From Umezawaea sp049997955 (lineage in GTDB: Bacteria; Actinomycetota; Actinomycetes; Mycobacteriales; Pseudonocardiaceae), in contig JAEBDY010000002.1 in assembly GCA_049997955.1 (NCBI GenBank), positions 248,001-312,000 of the forward strand: a stretch of DNA of 64,000 bases, in the 5' to 3' direction. Both the position numbers and the translations under genes were made by a program. The notes below the pieces were generated by a model. That model made no database searches, had not been told where the DNA came from, and was given only the letters and a program-made list of their open reading frames with translations. Of this stretch, positions 1 through 7,364 are shown one piece after another. The stretch's first letter is position 1, and each line of letters starts with the position of its first letter.

Positions 1-357
1 GCGGCCGAACCACTCGACCGAATCGGGCTGCTTGACCTTGACGAGCCGGAGCTTCGCGCGCCGCCAGTGGCGCGGCTTCGTCAGCGGGCGGTCGGCGCCT
101 GGCGACGTGACTTCGAGCGTGTACGGACCTGCCATCAGGTGGTCGACTTCGTCGAGCGCGGCGGCGACGGCGCGGCTGGCCTGGGCCACCTCGTCCAGTC
201 CGATGCCGTGCTCGGCGTCCACGACCACCTTGACCAGCCTGCGACGCCCAGCCTGATGCACGTCGAGCAGTTCGAGGTCGAAGCCGATGGCCGCGACCGC
301 CTCCTGCACGACGGGTTCTAGCTGCGCGGCGAGGTCTCCGCGCGGCGGGCTGGACAT
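1..357 (-). CDS. rimP: Ribosome maturation factor RimP, N-terminal part (cut by window edge)
   Basis: RimP binds the 30S subunit and helps it mature. The reading frame runs from an ATG at 357 through position 1 with no stop, giving 119 residues. They begin MSSPPRGDLAAQLEPVVQ and contain the family hallmarks FDLELLDV, then VVVDAEHGIGLDEVAQASR and the LEVTSPGADRPL segment that ends the N-terminal alpha/beta domain. The C-terminal SH3-like domain lies outside the window. RimP normally precedes nusA-infB, so that operon probably continues to the left. It is divergent from the lipoprotein at 508, leaving about 150 bp for promoters. Identification is secure; the true gene length cannot be seen. Confidence 0.93.
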   Translation of the reverse strand, partial: MSSPPRGDLAAQLEPVVQEAVAAIGFDLELLDVHQAGRRRLVKVVVDAEHGIGLDEVAQASRAVAAALDEVDHLMAGPYTLEVTSPGADRPLTKPRHWRRAKLRLVKVKQPDSVEWFGR

Positions 358-507
358 TTGGTTACTCCCACAAGTCTCAGGTGCAGCACACGGGCATGGG
401 AACCCCGGCCGACGCTGCACTCGCCGGTCGTGGTCGCTCAGACTATCTCGTTCGGAGAACTTCCACGGCCACCGCCGACCACGGCGACTCTGGCAGGATC
501 GCTCCAC

Positions 508-963
508 GTGATCGCCGAATCCCGTGGTCCGCTGTTCAGCCGACGCCGGGTGCTGCTCGCCGCAGCGTCCGCGCCGTTGGCAGTCGCGTGCACCACACCG
601 CCACCCGCTCCCCCGCCGCCCGACCCGTTGGCCGAGTTGGCGGTCCAAGCGCGCGCGGACGCGGCCCTGGCGACCGCCGCGGGCGTCACCGAGGTGGCGG
701 AGGCCCGCACCGAGCACGCGCGGCTCCTGCAGGCCGAGGTGGACCGCGCGCGGCCCAGCGGGCCGTCGTCGTCCGCCTCAGCGCCCTCCAGCACGTCCGC
801 CGCGCCCCCGCCGTCGAGCGCGACGCCGGACGAGGTCGTCGCGGCGCTGACGGCCGCTCAGAAGTCGGGCACGGACCTGTTGGCGACCGTGCCCACCTAC
901 CGGGCGGGTCTGCTCGGGTCCGTCGTCGCGGGCTGCGCCAGCCTGCTGGAGGTCATGTCGTGA
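508..963 (+). CDS. Putative lipoprotein with Tat-like signal, unknown function
   Basis: A 151-residue exported protein. From the GTG at 508 it begins VIAESRGPLFSRRRVLLAA and reaches LAVAC, so a twin-arginine-like basic motif (SRRRVLL), a hydrophobic stretch and a lipobox cysteine near residue 30 are visible. The start could also lie upstream in the open frame (GTG/ATG from 358), but the 508 start puts the signal at the N terminus. The mature part is Ala/Pro/Ser rich with a helical, charged middle. The stop overlaps the start of the ferritin-like gene (GTGA, 960-963), so the two are co-transcribed and perhaps work together. Lipoprotein nature is inferred from the motif; the function is unknown. 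Confidence 0.7.
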   Translation: MIAESRGPLFSRRRVLLAAASAPLAVACTTPPPAPPPPDPLAELAVQARADAALATAAGVTEVAEARTEHARLLQAEVDRARPSGPSSSASAPSSTSAAPPPSSATPDEVVAALTAAQKSGTDLLATVPTYRAGLLGSVVAGCASLLEVMS

Positions 964-1433
964 CTCAGCCGTCGTCGACCGCGCCCACGGGTGGCAAGCC
1001 GTCCGGGGACGCGGTGCAGGCCGTGCAGGACGCGCTGGCCGCCGAGCACGCCGCGGTGTGGACCTACGGCCTGGTCAGCGCGTTCGTGCAGCAGGCGGAG
1101 CAGACCGCCGAGGGCGCGAACGCCCACCGGGCCCGCCGGGACGCCACCGAGCGGCTGCTGCGCGACGCGTCGGCCACGCCGGTGCCGCCCGCGCCCGCCT
1201 ACCTGCCGCCCGCGCCGGTGACCGACTCGGCGTCGTCCATCGCGGCGCTGGTCGCGGTGGAGGTCGACGCGTGCGTCGCGTGGCGCGGCGTGCTGGAGCG
1301 GACCGAGGACGCCGACCTGCGGCGCACCGCGCTGGACGCGTTGACCGCGAGCGCCGTGCGGGCGACCCGCTGGCGCAAGACCGGTGGTCTGCTGCCCGCG
1401 GGCCTGGCCATGCCCGGCACCGCGGTCGGCTAG
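960..1433 (+). CDS. Ferritin-like domain protein (DUF4439 family)
   Basis: A 157-residue all-helical protein starting at GTG 960 (VTQPSSTAPTGGKPSGDAVQ). The helix with AAEHAAVWTYGLVSAF carries the Glu/His pair typical of ferritin-like four-helix bundles, and a second acidic helix follows (AALVAVEVDACVAWRGVLER). Family members of about 150 residues commonly sit beside rimP in actinomycetes; metal binding is plausible but no enzyme activity is established. It overlaps the preceding lipoprotein by 4 bp. Its TAG stop shares the tetranucleotide CTAG (1430-1433) with the stop of the convergent gene, so there is no intergenic spacer. Confidence 0.82.
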   Translation: MTQPSSTAPTGGKPSGDAVQAVQDALAAEHAAVWTYGLVSAFVQQAEQTAEGANAHRARRDATERLLRDASATPVPPAPAYLPPAPVTDSASSIAALVAVEVDACVAWRGVLERTEDADLRRTALDALTASAVRATRWRKTGGLLPAGLAMPGTAVG

Positions 1434-2203
1434 CCCGCGAGGTCGGCGGCGAGGCGGAAGGCGTCCGTGCTGATCCGCTTCATGAGCTTGTTGTGCTCGG
1501 CCTCGACCGGTCCGTGCTTGACGGTGTCCGTCTCGACGATGACGACCTCGCGGTCCTTCAGCGTCGAGGAGTAGCCGCCGGACGCGAGGGTCTTCAGCTC
1601 GGGCACCGTCGCCGCGCCCTCGCGGACCAGGTCGTTCACGTTGCCGGTGCCGTCGGCGCTGGTCAGCTCCTTGAGCTTGGCCGCGTCCTGCGCGTTCTTC
1701 ATGGTCACGACGGACAGCGACGTGTAGGCGGTGCGGCCGTCGTCGAGGGTCGTCGTGTAGAGCTGGCGGACCAGCTTCTCGCACGGGGTCTTGGCCAGGA
1801 AGTCCTTGGTCGGCCCGTAGGCGTGGTCCGCGCACGCGGTGACCTTCAGCGGCGTCGGGACCTGCTCGGACTTGGTGAACTCGAACTCGCCCTCCGGCGT
1901 GGTCGACGTGGTCGTCGGGGGGGTCGCCGTGTTCTCGCTGCCCATCGAGTCGACCAGGAGCCACACGAGGGCGGCGACCAGGGCCACGGCGACGAGGCCG
2001 AGCGCCTTGAAGGGCAGGTTCCGCGGCGCGGGTGGGCGCGGCGCGGGAGGCGGGGGCTGGTGGCCGGTGGTGTTCGTGGTCATCAGCGAATCCAGCTTGC
2101 CGATCTCCGAACGCCACAGCGGGGCGGTGTCCGTCACCCCAGGAGGGTGAATCCGGGGGAGCTGCTGTGTCACCTCTTCGGGTGACTCCTTGGGGGCCGA
2201 CAC
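1430..2203 (-). CDS. Single-pass membrane-anchored extracytoplasmic protein, unknown function
   Basis: A 257-residue protein with a cytoplasmic, proline-rich N terminus (GHQPPPPAPRPPAPRN), one transmembrane helix (LGLVAVALVAALVWLLV, around residues 70-86) and an extracytoplasmic domain of about 160 residues after a Thr-rich linker. Two cysteines in the outer domain (TACADH and KTPCEKL) may form a disulfide. GTG 2203 is used here; an in-frame ATG at 2083 (MTTNTTGHQ) would also keep the membrane segment. The overall plan resembles the protein at 4750 (Pro-rich tail, membrane helix, Thr/Ser linker, secreted domain), but the two are not clearly homologous. Function unknown. Confidence 0.72.
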   Translation of the reverse strand: MSAPKESPEEVTQQLPRIHPPGVTDTAPLWRSEIGKLDSLMTTNTTGHQPPPPAPRPPAPRNLPFKALGLVAVALVAALVWLLVDSMGSENTATPPTTTSTTPEGEFEFTKSEQVPTPLKVTACADHAYGPTKDFLAKTPCEKLVRQLYTTTLDDGRTAYTSLSVVTMKNAQDAAKLKELTSADGTGNVNDLVREGAATVPELKTLASGGYSSTLKDREVVIVETDTVKHGPVEAEHNKLMKRISTDAFRLAADLAG

Positions 2204-2228
2204 AGGACGAAACGGTATCCGACGACAG

Positions 2229-3236
2229 TCAGGTCAGCGCCTTGAGCACGAGTTCGACGTCGTCCCGCGTCGTGTAGAGGTGGCAGGCGAGCCGGACTTT
2301 CCCGGCGCGCACGCTCGCCTTCACACCTGCCTTGACCAGGCGTTCCTGGGCGTCGGGCCGGTCGAGGGTGACGATCGCGGAGTTGCCTGGCGGGAGGTCG
2401 AGACCGGCCAGCAGTTCATTCGCGATCCCGATGTCGTGGTCCCGCACGGCCGCGAGATCCAGCGACGCCAGCCACGGAAGGGCAACGGCCGCGCCGATGT
2501 GCGCCAGCCAGACGGGTGATGTGTCCAGCGCCCGCGCGGAGGCGGCCAGGCGCAGCGGCAGGCCGTAGACCGTCGCCCACGGGTCCTCCCCCGCGTACCA
2601 GTTCGCCGAGACCGGGACGGCGGTCGCGAGGGCTTCCGGCCGACCGGCCAGCCACGCGGTCCCGCGTGGCGACAGCAGCCACTTGTAGCCCGCCGCGACC
2701 ACCCACCGCGCCCAGTCGAGGGACAGCGGGAGCCAGCCGAGCGCCTGCGTCGCGTCCAGGAGCACCGGCACGCCCGTCGCGCGGAGGCCGTCGAGGTCCG
2801 CGATCCGGCCGTCCGCCGACTGCACGACGCTGACCGCGACCAGGTCGTGCCCGGCGGCGGCGGTCGCCAGCTCGTCCAGGTCCACCTCGGTGACGGTGTG
2901 CCCGAGCGCGGCGAAGGGGAACGTCAGGCTGGTGAACTCCCCGCGCGCCACCAGCACCCGCGAGTCGCGCGGCAGGCTCGCCGCCACGATCGCCACCAGC
3001 TGCGACACGGACGCCCCGATGGCCACCTGCTCGGCGGGCATGCCCACCAGTCGCCCGAACGCCTCGCGCGCCGTCGCGACGCTCAGGTCGAACGCGGGCG
3101 GCTGGTCGGCGCCGCTCGCCCACCGCCGCACGGCCTCCGCCACGGCGTCGGCGACCGCACGGGGCGGAATCCCGATGCTCGCGGTGTTCAGGTACCCGAC
3201 CGGAACGTCGAACTCGCCACCGAACGCGTTGCGCAT
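2229..3236 (-). CDS. Class V aminotransferase-fold PLP enzyme
   Basis: A 335-residue PLP-dependent enzyme of the cysteine desulfurase / isopenicillin N epimerase fold type I group. Visible signatures are the N-terminal YLNTASIGIPP, the cofactor aspartate context VLLDATQALGW and the Schiff-base lysine in VVAAGYKWLLSPRG. The enzyme is somewhat shorter than typical members (about 370-400), and no cysteine-loop typical of NifS desulfurases is seen, so desulfurase activity is doubtful. Substrate unknown. It is followed at 22 bp by the SDR (both minus strand, the SDR being upstream), suggesting co-transcription. Confidence 0.85.
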   Translation of the reverse strand: MRNAFGGEFDVPVGYLNTASIGIPPRAVADAVAEAVRRWASGADQPPAFDLSVATAREAFGRLVGMPAEQVAIGASVSQLVAIVAASLPRDSRVLVARGEFTSLTFPFAALGHTVTEVDLDELATAAAGHDLVAVSVVQSADGRIADLDGLRATGVPVLLDATQALGWLPLSLDWARWVVAAGYKWLLSPRGTAWLAGRPEALATAVPVSANWYAGEDPWATVYGLPLRLAASARALDTSPVWLAHIGAAVALPWLASLDLAAVRDHDIGIANELLAGLDLPPGNSAIVTLDRPDAQERLVKAGVKASVRAGKVRLACHLYTTRDDVELVLKALT

Positions 3237-3258
3237 GCCCCCGACGCTACCGAGCCGT

Positions 3259-4035
3259 TCACGCCATGCGCAGTACGTTCCTGGTCACCCTCTGGGCCGC
3301 GTCCGAGCAGAGGAACGCGATCACGTCGGCCACCTCGCCCGCCTCGGCCACGCTGAACCGGGCGCGCACCTCGTCGTTGACCCAGCCCGTGTCGGTGACC
3401 GGCGGGTGCACGACGTTGGAGGTGATGCCGTGGCCGATCAGCTCGGCGGCGGCCGACATGGCGTAGTTCTCCAGCGCCGCCTTGGCCGCGCCGTAGGACA
3501 CCTCGCTCGGGAACCCCTGCGGGCTGCCGGAGGTGAGGCTGACGATCCGGCCCCAGTTGCCGCCGCGGGCGATGTGCCGCCGAGCGAACTCGGCGATCAG
3601 GAGCGCGGTGGCGCGGGCGTCGACGGCGAACTGCGCGTCGAACGTGTCGCCGGTGACCGGCCGCTGGGCGCGCCCGAACTGGTCGGTCCCCTCGGCGAGG
3701 AACGTGTCCTGCACCCAGCCGGACGCGTTGTTGACCAGCACGTCGACCGGCCCGAAGACCCGTTCGGCCTCGTCGAACAGCTCGGCGGCGGTCTCCGGTC
3801 GGGCCAGGTCGGCCTCCACGGCGTGCGCGCGGCCACCGAGCGCGGTGATCGCCTCGACGACCTCGTCGGCGGAGGAGCCACGGCTGGTGAAGTAGGCCTC
3901 GGGGATGCTCGGATCGGGGTCCGGCTCGTAGCTCAGGAACGAGACCAGGACGTTGATCCCCTGCTTGGCCAGCGCTTTCGCGGTGGCGGCGCCGATTCCC
4001 TGGTTGGCTCCCGTGACGACGGCGGTGTGGATCAT
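3259..4035 (-). CDS. Short-chain dehydrogenase/reductase (SDR family)
   Basis: A 258-residue NAD(P)-dependent oxidoreductase. From ATG 4035 it begins MIHTAVVTGANQGIG, containing the TGxxxGIG cofactor loop. It continues with DVLVNNASGW (the NNAG-type motif with Ser), a catalytic serine region IVSLTSGSPQG, and the YxxxK pair in VSYGAAKAALENY. An acidic insertion after the second strand (SYEPDPDPSIPEAYFTS) is unusual and may shape the pocket. The open frame extends much further upstream, but that part is antisense to yjbQ; ATG 4035 is the natural start. Upstream of the class V aminotransferase on the same strand. Substrate cannot be assigned. Confidence 0.88.
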   Translation of the reverse strand: MIHTAVVTGANQGIGAATAKALAKQGINVLVSFLSYEPDPDPSIPEAYFTSRGSSADEVVEAITALGGRAHAVEADLARPETAAELFDEAERVFGPVDVLVNNASGWVQDTFLAEGTDQFGRAQRPVTGDTFDAQFAVDARATALLIAEFARRHIARGGNWGRIVSLTSGSPQGFPSEVSYGAAKAALENYAMSAAAELIGHGITSNVVHPPVTDTGWVNDEVRARFSVAEAGEVADVIAFLCSDAAQRVTRNVLRMA

Positions 4036-4092
4036 CGGGCGATCGTCCCCCACCGACGTGCCCGCCGCACGCGAATTGCCTACCGTTGGCGG

Positions 4093-4500
4093 GTGCGCAG
4101 CGAAGAGATCGAGATCAGGACCGGTTCGGACGAGGTCGTCCACGACCTGACCAGCGCGGCCGAGCGGTTCCTGGCGGACGTGGACGGCGACGGCCTGCTG
4201 CACGTGTGGGTGCCGCACGCGACCGCGGGCCTGGCCGTGCTGGAGACCGGGGCGGGCAGCGACGACGACCTGCTCGCGGCGTTGCGGGAGCTGCTGCCCG
4301 CGGACGACCGCTGGCGGCACCGGCACGGCAGCCACGGCCACGGTCGTGACCACGTGCTGCCCGCGCTGCTGCCGCCGTACGCGACGGTCCCGGTGCTGGG
4401 CGGTGTGATGGCGCTCGGCACCTGGCAGTCGATCTGTCTGGTCGACACCAACGTCGACAACCCGGTCCGCAAGGTCCGGTTCAGCTTCCTCGCCGGGTAG
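4093..4500 (+). CDS. YjbQ/UPF0047 family protein
   Basis: A 135-residue protein of the YjbQ family, small trimeric enzymes for which a secondary thiamine-phosphate synthase activity has been reported. Family marks are HVWVPHATAGLAVLETG (conserved His and Glu), the His-rich segment RHRHGSHGHGRDH and the C-terminal GTWQSICLVDTN. Start is GTG 4093 (VRSEEIEIRTGSDEV), 57 bp from the divergent SDR start. Length is normal for the family. The in-vivo role in this organism cannot be inferred from the neighbours. Confidence 0.87.
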   Translation: MRSEEIEIRTGSDEVVHDLTSAAERFLADVDGDGLLHVWVPHATAGLAVLETGAGSDDDLLAALRELLPADDRWRHRHGSHGHGRDHVLPALLPPYATVPVLGGVMALGTWQSICLVDTNVDNPVRKVRFSFLAG

Positions 4501-4628
4501 CAGGACGACGGCCGGTCCGACGACCGCCACGACCAGGAAGCCGGGCACGCAGCGTTCAGCGGCAGGCCCGCGTCCCACAGCCGCAGCAGGCAGGTGACCA
4601 CGGGGCGCTGGTCGCGGGATGCGGCCAC
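4501..4628 (-). pseudogene. Possible gene remnant or spurious ORF between yjbQ and the next gene
   Basis: On the minus strand a GGGAGG ribosome-binding site (about 4632-4637) precedes a GTG at 4628 that opens VAASRDQRPVVTCLLRLW. The frame then runs antisense into yjbQ with composition unlike a real protein. A shift of frame gives a short hydrophobic tail (GFLVVAVVGPAVVLLPG) that ends near yjbQ. This may be the front of a decayed gene, or chance. I cannot name a family, and confidence is low. Confidence 0.25.
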
Positions 4629-4647
4629 GGCTGCCTCCCTGTTGAAT

Positions 4648-4710
4648 CATCACGCGTTGAATTTACGACTGGAGCGCACGTCCGGGCCCCGCCGAAGTCA
4701 ACGCGTGATG
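4648..4710. repeat. 13-bp perfect inverted repeat with 37-bp spacer
   Basis: CATCACGCGTTGA at 4648-4660 is exactly inverted as TCAACGCGTGATG at 4698-4710. It lies upstream of the GTG at 4750, and the possible small minus-strand ORF points away from it on the other side. It could be a pair of operator half-sites or a transcribed hairpin. No regulator gene adjoins it. Confidence 0.6.
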
Positions 4711-4749
4711 AATTCCGTTCCTGTCGGTGCCGCAAGGTAGGTTCGGACC

Positions 4750-5676
4750 GTGACTCATCCAGGGGACGGACAAGGCGGTTGGGGAGGTCAGCAGGGCGGC
4801 TGGGGGCAGCCCCAGTACCCGCCGACCGGTGGTTTTCCCGCGCAGCAGCCCCAGTACCCGCCGACCGGTGGTTTCCCCGCGCAGCAGCAGTCGCAGTACG
4901 GCGGTCTCGGCGTGTTCTCCGGCGGCCCGCCCGAGCCGCCGAAGCGCCCCCGGTGGCCGATCATCGCCGCCGTCGTCCTGCTCGTGCTGGCCGCGGGCGG
5001 ACTGACGGCGTTCCTCGTGACGCGCGAGTCCGACGACCAGGCCGTGACCACGTCCTCCACGTCCCAGCCCGCGTCGACCACGTCGGAGGCGCCGACGTCG
5101 TCCTCGAAGGCCGCCGCGACCTGCGAACCGCACGCGGCGGAGTGGCGGTGCCTGCCCGTGCCCGCGGTGGCGTTCAGCTACGACTCGCCGAAGACGTGGA
5201 AGACCTCCAGCACCAACGGGTTCATCGAGGGCCTGCCGGACGTGAAGATGACCGGCATCACGACGTACGGCGACTACGAGTGCGCGGGCAAGAACTACAA
5301 CCGGGGCAACACCGGTGGCGCCGTCGTCGCGCAGGCCGATCCCGGCGCGGTGGCGAAGGACGTGGCCGACAAGCTGAGCAAGCAGTACTACAAGTCCGGC
5401 ACCGCCACGGTCGCGCTGAGCGAGCCGCGGCCGGTGACCCTGCCGAACACGACCGTGAGCGGCTTCCAGGTCGACTCGGTGATCACCACCACCGGCAACG
5501 AGTGCCTGGCGTCGAAGGGCGCGATCAAGATCCTCGTGTTGAAGGGCAGCAAGAGCCTGCACGTGTTCATGGCGAACGGCGACCTGGAGGGCGGCCCGGC
5601 GGGCGCGCCTGCCCCGGTCTCCGACGCCGACCTCCAGGCCATGGTCGACTCCGTCAAGCCGTTGAAGCAGGAGTGA
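4750..5676 (+). CDS. Proline/glutamine-rich single-pass membrane protein with extracytoplasmic domain
   Basis: A 308-residue protein starting at GTG 4750. The cytoplasmic N terminus has a tandem repeat (QPQYPPTGGFPAQ twice, from 39-bp DNA repeats around 4811-4888), a low-complexity pattern common in actinobacterial membrane proteins. One transmembrane helix follows (IIAAVVLLVLAAGGLTAFLV, near residues 75-94), then a Ser/Thr linker and an outer domain of about 180 residues. This domain has four cysteines (TCEPH, WRCLP, YECAG, NECLA) that may pair. The outer domain is unassigned. Its stop overlaps the start of the HAD phosphatase (GTGA), so the next two genes are likely co-transcribed. Confidence 0.78.
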   Translation: MTHPGDGQGGWGGQQGGWGQPQYPPTGGFPAQQPQYPPTGGFPAQQQSQYGGLGVFSGGPPEPPKRPRWPIIAAVVLLVLAAGGLTAFLVTRESDDQAVTTSSTSQPASTTSEAPTSSSKAAATCEPHAAEWRCLPVPAVAFSYDSPKTWKTSSTNGFIEGLPDVKMTGITTYGDYECAGKNYNRGNTGGAVVAQADPGAVAKDVADKLSKQYYKSGTATVALSEPRPVTLPNTTVSGFQVDSVITTTGNECLASKGAIKILVLKGSKSLHVFMANGDLEGGPAGAPAPVSDADLQAMVDSVKPLKQE

Positions 5677-6371
5677 GCGTGAAGACGCTGGTGCTGTGGG
5701 ACATCGACCAGACCCTCATCAACGCCATGGGCTTGGGCCACAACTGGTACGAGGTCGCGCTGCTCGCCGCGACCGGCGTGGAGCTGCGCCACGTCCCGAG
5801 CTTCCCCGGCCGCACCGAGATGGCGATCTCCCGCGAACTCCTGACGCTGCACGACCTCGAGGCCACGGACGAGCTGATCGGCGCGCTGCACCGGGAGCTC
5901 ATCGCCGTGGCCGAGCGCGAACACCCGCTGCTCGCCACGCGCGGCCGGGCCCTCGCGGGTGCGGCGGAGGTCCTGGAAGCGTTGGCGCGCAGGGACGACG
6001 TGGTGCAGAGCGTCGTCACCGGCAACCTGGTGGAGATCGCCAGGCACAAGCTCGCGGCGTACGGCCTCGACCCGCACGTCGACTTCGAGATCGGCGGCTA
6101 CGGCTCGCTCTCCGACCAGCGTCCCGCCCTGGTCCTGGAGGCCATCCGCCTGGCCACCGAGAAGCACGGCCACGACTTCCCCGTCGACTCGGTCGTCGTG
6201 CTGGGCGACACCCCGCACGACATCACCGCCGCGCTCCACCACGGAGCCACCGCGATCGGCGTGGCCACCGGCCGTTTCAGCGTCGCCGAACTCCACGAGG
6301 CGGGCGCCCACGCGGTGCTGGCCGACCTCACCGACACCGAGGCCGTGCTGGCGGCCGTCCTCCGCTCGTGA
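5673..6371 (+). CDS. HAD-family hydrolase (phosphatase-like)
   Basis: A 232-residue haloacid dehalogenase superfamily protein. The nucleophile motif DxDxT is visible as WDIDQTL near the N terminus, a Thr of motif II in SVVTGNL, and the acidic motif IV in VVLGDTPHDITAA. The helical cap between (residues about 20-90) is of C1 type, as in phosphoglycolate phosphatases. GTG 5673 overlaps the upstream stop by 4 bp; a second GTG at 5679 is possible. Its own stop again overlaps the methyltransferase start (GTGA at 6368-6371), giving a tight three-gene unit. Substrate unknown. Confidence 0.87.
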   Translation: MSVKTLVLWDIDQTLINAMGLGHNWYEVALLAATGVELRHVPSFPGRTEMAISRELLTLHDLEATDELIGALHRELIAVAEREHPLLATRGRALAGAAEVLEALARRDDVVQSVVTGNLVEIARHKLAAYGLDPHVDFEIGGYGSLSDQRPALVLEAIRLATEKHGHDFPVDSVVVLGDTPHDITAALHHGATAIGVATGRFSVAELHEAGAHAVLADLTDTEAVLAAVLRS

Positions 6372-7150
6372 CCGATTTCGCGGAAGCGGACCGGGAGCAC
6401 CTGCGCACCACGTTCGGCGAGGACGCCGAGCGCTACGACCGGATCCGGCCGGACTACCCACCGGCGCTGTTCACCGACCTGGCCCCCGGCCCGCGGGTGC
6501 TGGAGATCGGCCCCGGCACCGGCCAGGCCACCCGCCCGCTGGCCCGCGCCGGCTGCACCGTGACCGCGGTGGAACTCAGCCCCGCCATGGCCGCCGTGGC
6601 GACCCGCAACCTGGCGGACCTGCCCGACGTCGAGGTGGTCGTCTCGGCGTTCGAGGACTGGCCGCTCCCGGCCGAGCCGTTCGACCTCGTGCTGTCGGCG
6701 ACGGCGTTCCACTGGATCGACCCCGCCGTCCGCATGGCCAAGTCGGCCGACGCCCTCCGCCCCGGCGGCAGGCTGGCGGTCATCGCCACCCACCACGTCC
6801 TCGGCGGCACCGTTCCGTTCTTCGTCGACGTCCAGCGCTGCTACGAGCGCTTCGACCCCACCACCCCACCCGACCTGCGCCAGCAGGCAGCGGCCGAGAT
6901 CCCCGCGGACTCCGCGGAGTTCGACGAGTCGGGCCGCTTCGGCCCGGTCACCTTCCACGACTACGAGTGGGACCGGACGTACACGACGGACGAGTACATC
7001 GACCTGCTCCTGACATACTCGAACCACCGAGCCCTCCGCCCGGACCGCCAGGCGGGGCTGCTCACGTGCGTCAGCGCTTTGATCGACGACCACGGCGGCA
7101 GCGTCACCAAGCGCTACCTGACCCGCCTGGCAGTCGCGGACGTGGCTTAG
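6368..7150 (+). CDS. Class I SAM-dependent methyltransferase
   Basis: A 260-residue methyltransferase. The SAM-binding motif I is VLEIGPGTGQATRPLA, followed by the acidic end of strand 2 (VTAVELSPAM), motif II/post-motif FDLVLSATAFHWIDP, and LRPGGRLAVIATHH. The FHWIDP segment is typical of the Methyltransf_11/25-like small-molecule group. It is the last gene of the overlapping set starting at 4750. A strong hairpin at 7243-7276 follows about 90 bp after the stop. Substrate unknown. Confidence 0.87.
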   Translation: MTDFAEADREHLRTTFGEDAERYDRIRPDYPPALFTDLAPGPRVLEIGPGTGQATRPLARAGCTVTAVELSPAMAAVATRNLADLPDVEVVVSAFEDWPLPAEPFDLVLSATAFHWIDPAVRMAKSADALRPGGRLAVIATHHVLGGTVPFFVDVQRCYERFDPTTPPDLRQQAAAEIPADSAEFDESGRFGPVTFHDYEWDRTYTTDEYIDLLLTYSNHRALRPDRQAGLLTCVSALIDDHGGSVTKRYLTRLAVADVA

Positions 7151-7242
7151 CCTGGCTTCTTCGCCAGCACCCGCGCCTGCGGCACCTCGGCCTCGGGCTC
7201 CCGAACCTGGCCACCTCGCAGCCGCAGCCGCAGCCGCCGTCG

Positions 7243-7276
7243 ATCGGAGGTCCCCCCAGCCAGGAGGACCTCCGAT
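7243..7276 (+). terminator. Rho-independent-like terminator hairpin
   Basis: ATCGGAGGTCC (7243-7253) pairs perfectly with GGACCTCCGAT (7266-7276) over a 12-nt loop and runs into TTT. It sits between the convergent methyltransferase and proS and may stop transcripts from the left. The rest of 7151-7364 holds a short minus-strand frame (REPEAEVPQARVLAKKPG then stop) without a start, which I regard as chance or relic. Confidence 0.65.
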
Positions 7277-7364
7277 TTTCACGCTACGCCAGGGGTCCGA
7301 CAATTCCGGCCGACCCGAGAAGGTGATCGAGCTCGCCCCACCCGGAGGTGGGGCGAGCCGGTGA

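Noticed and set aside
4080..4628. A 182-residue minus-strand gene over yjbQ
   Set aside because: Most of it is antisense to the clear YjbQ gene and rich in Ser/Arg shadow composition; only the first 120 bp could be a relic.
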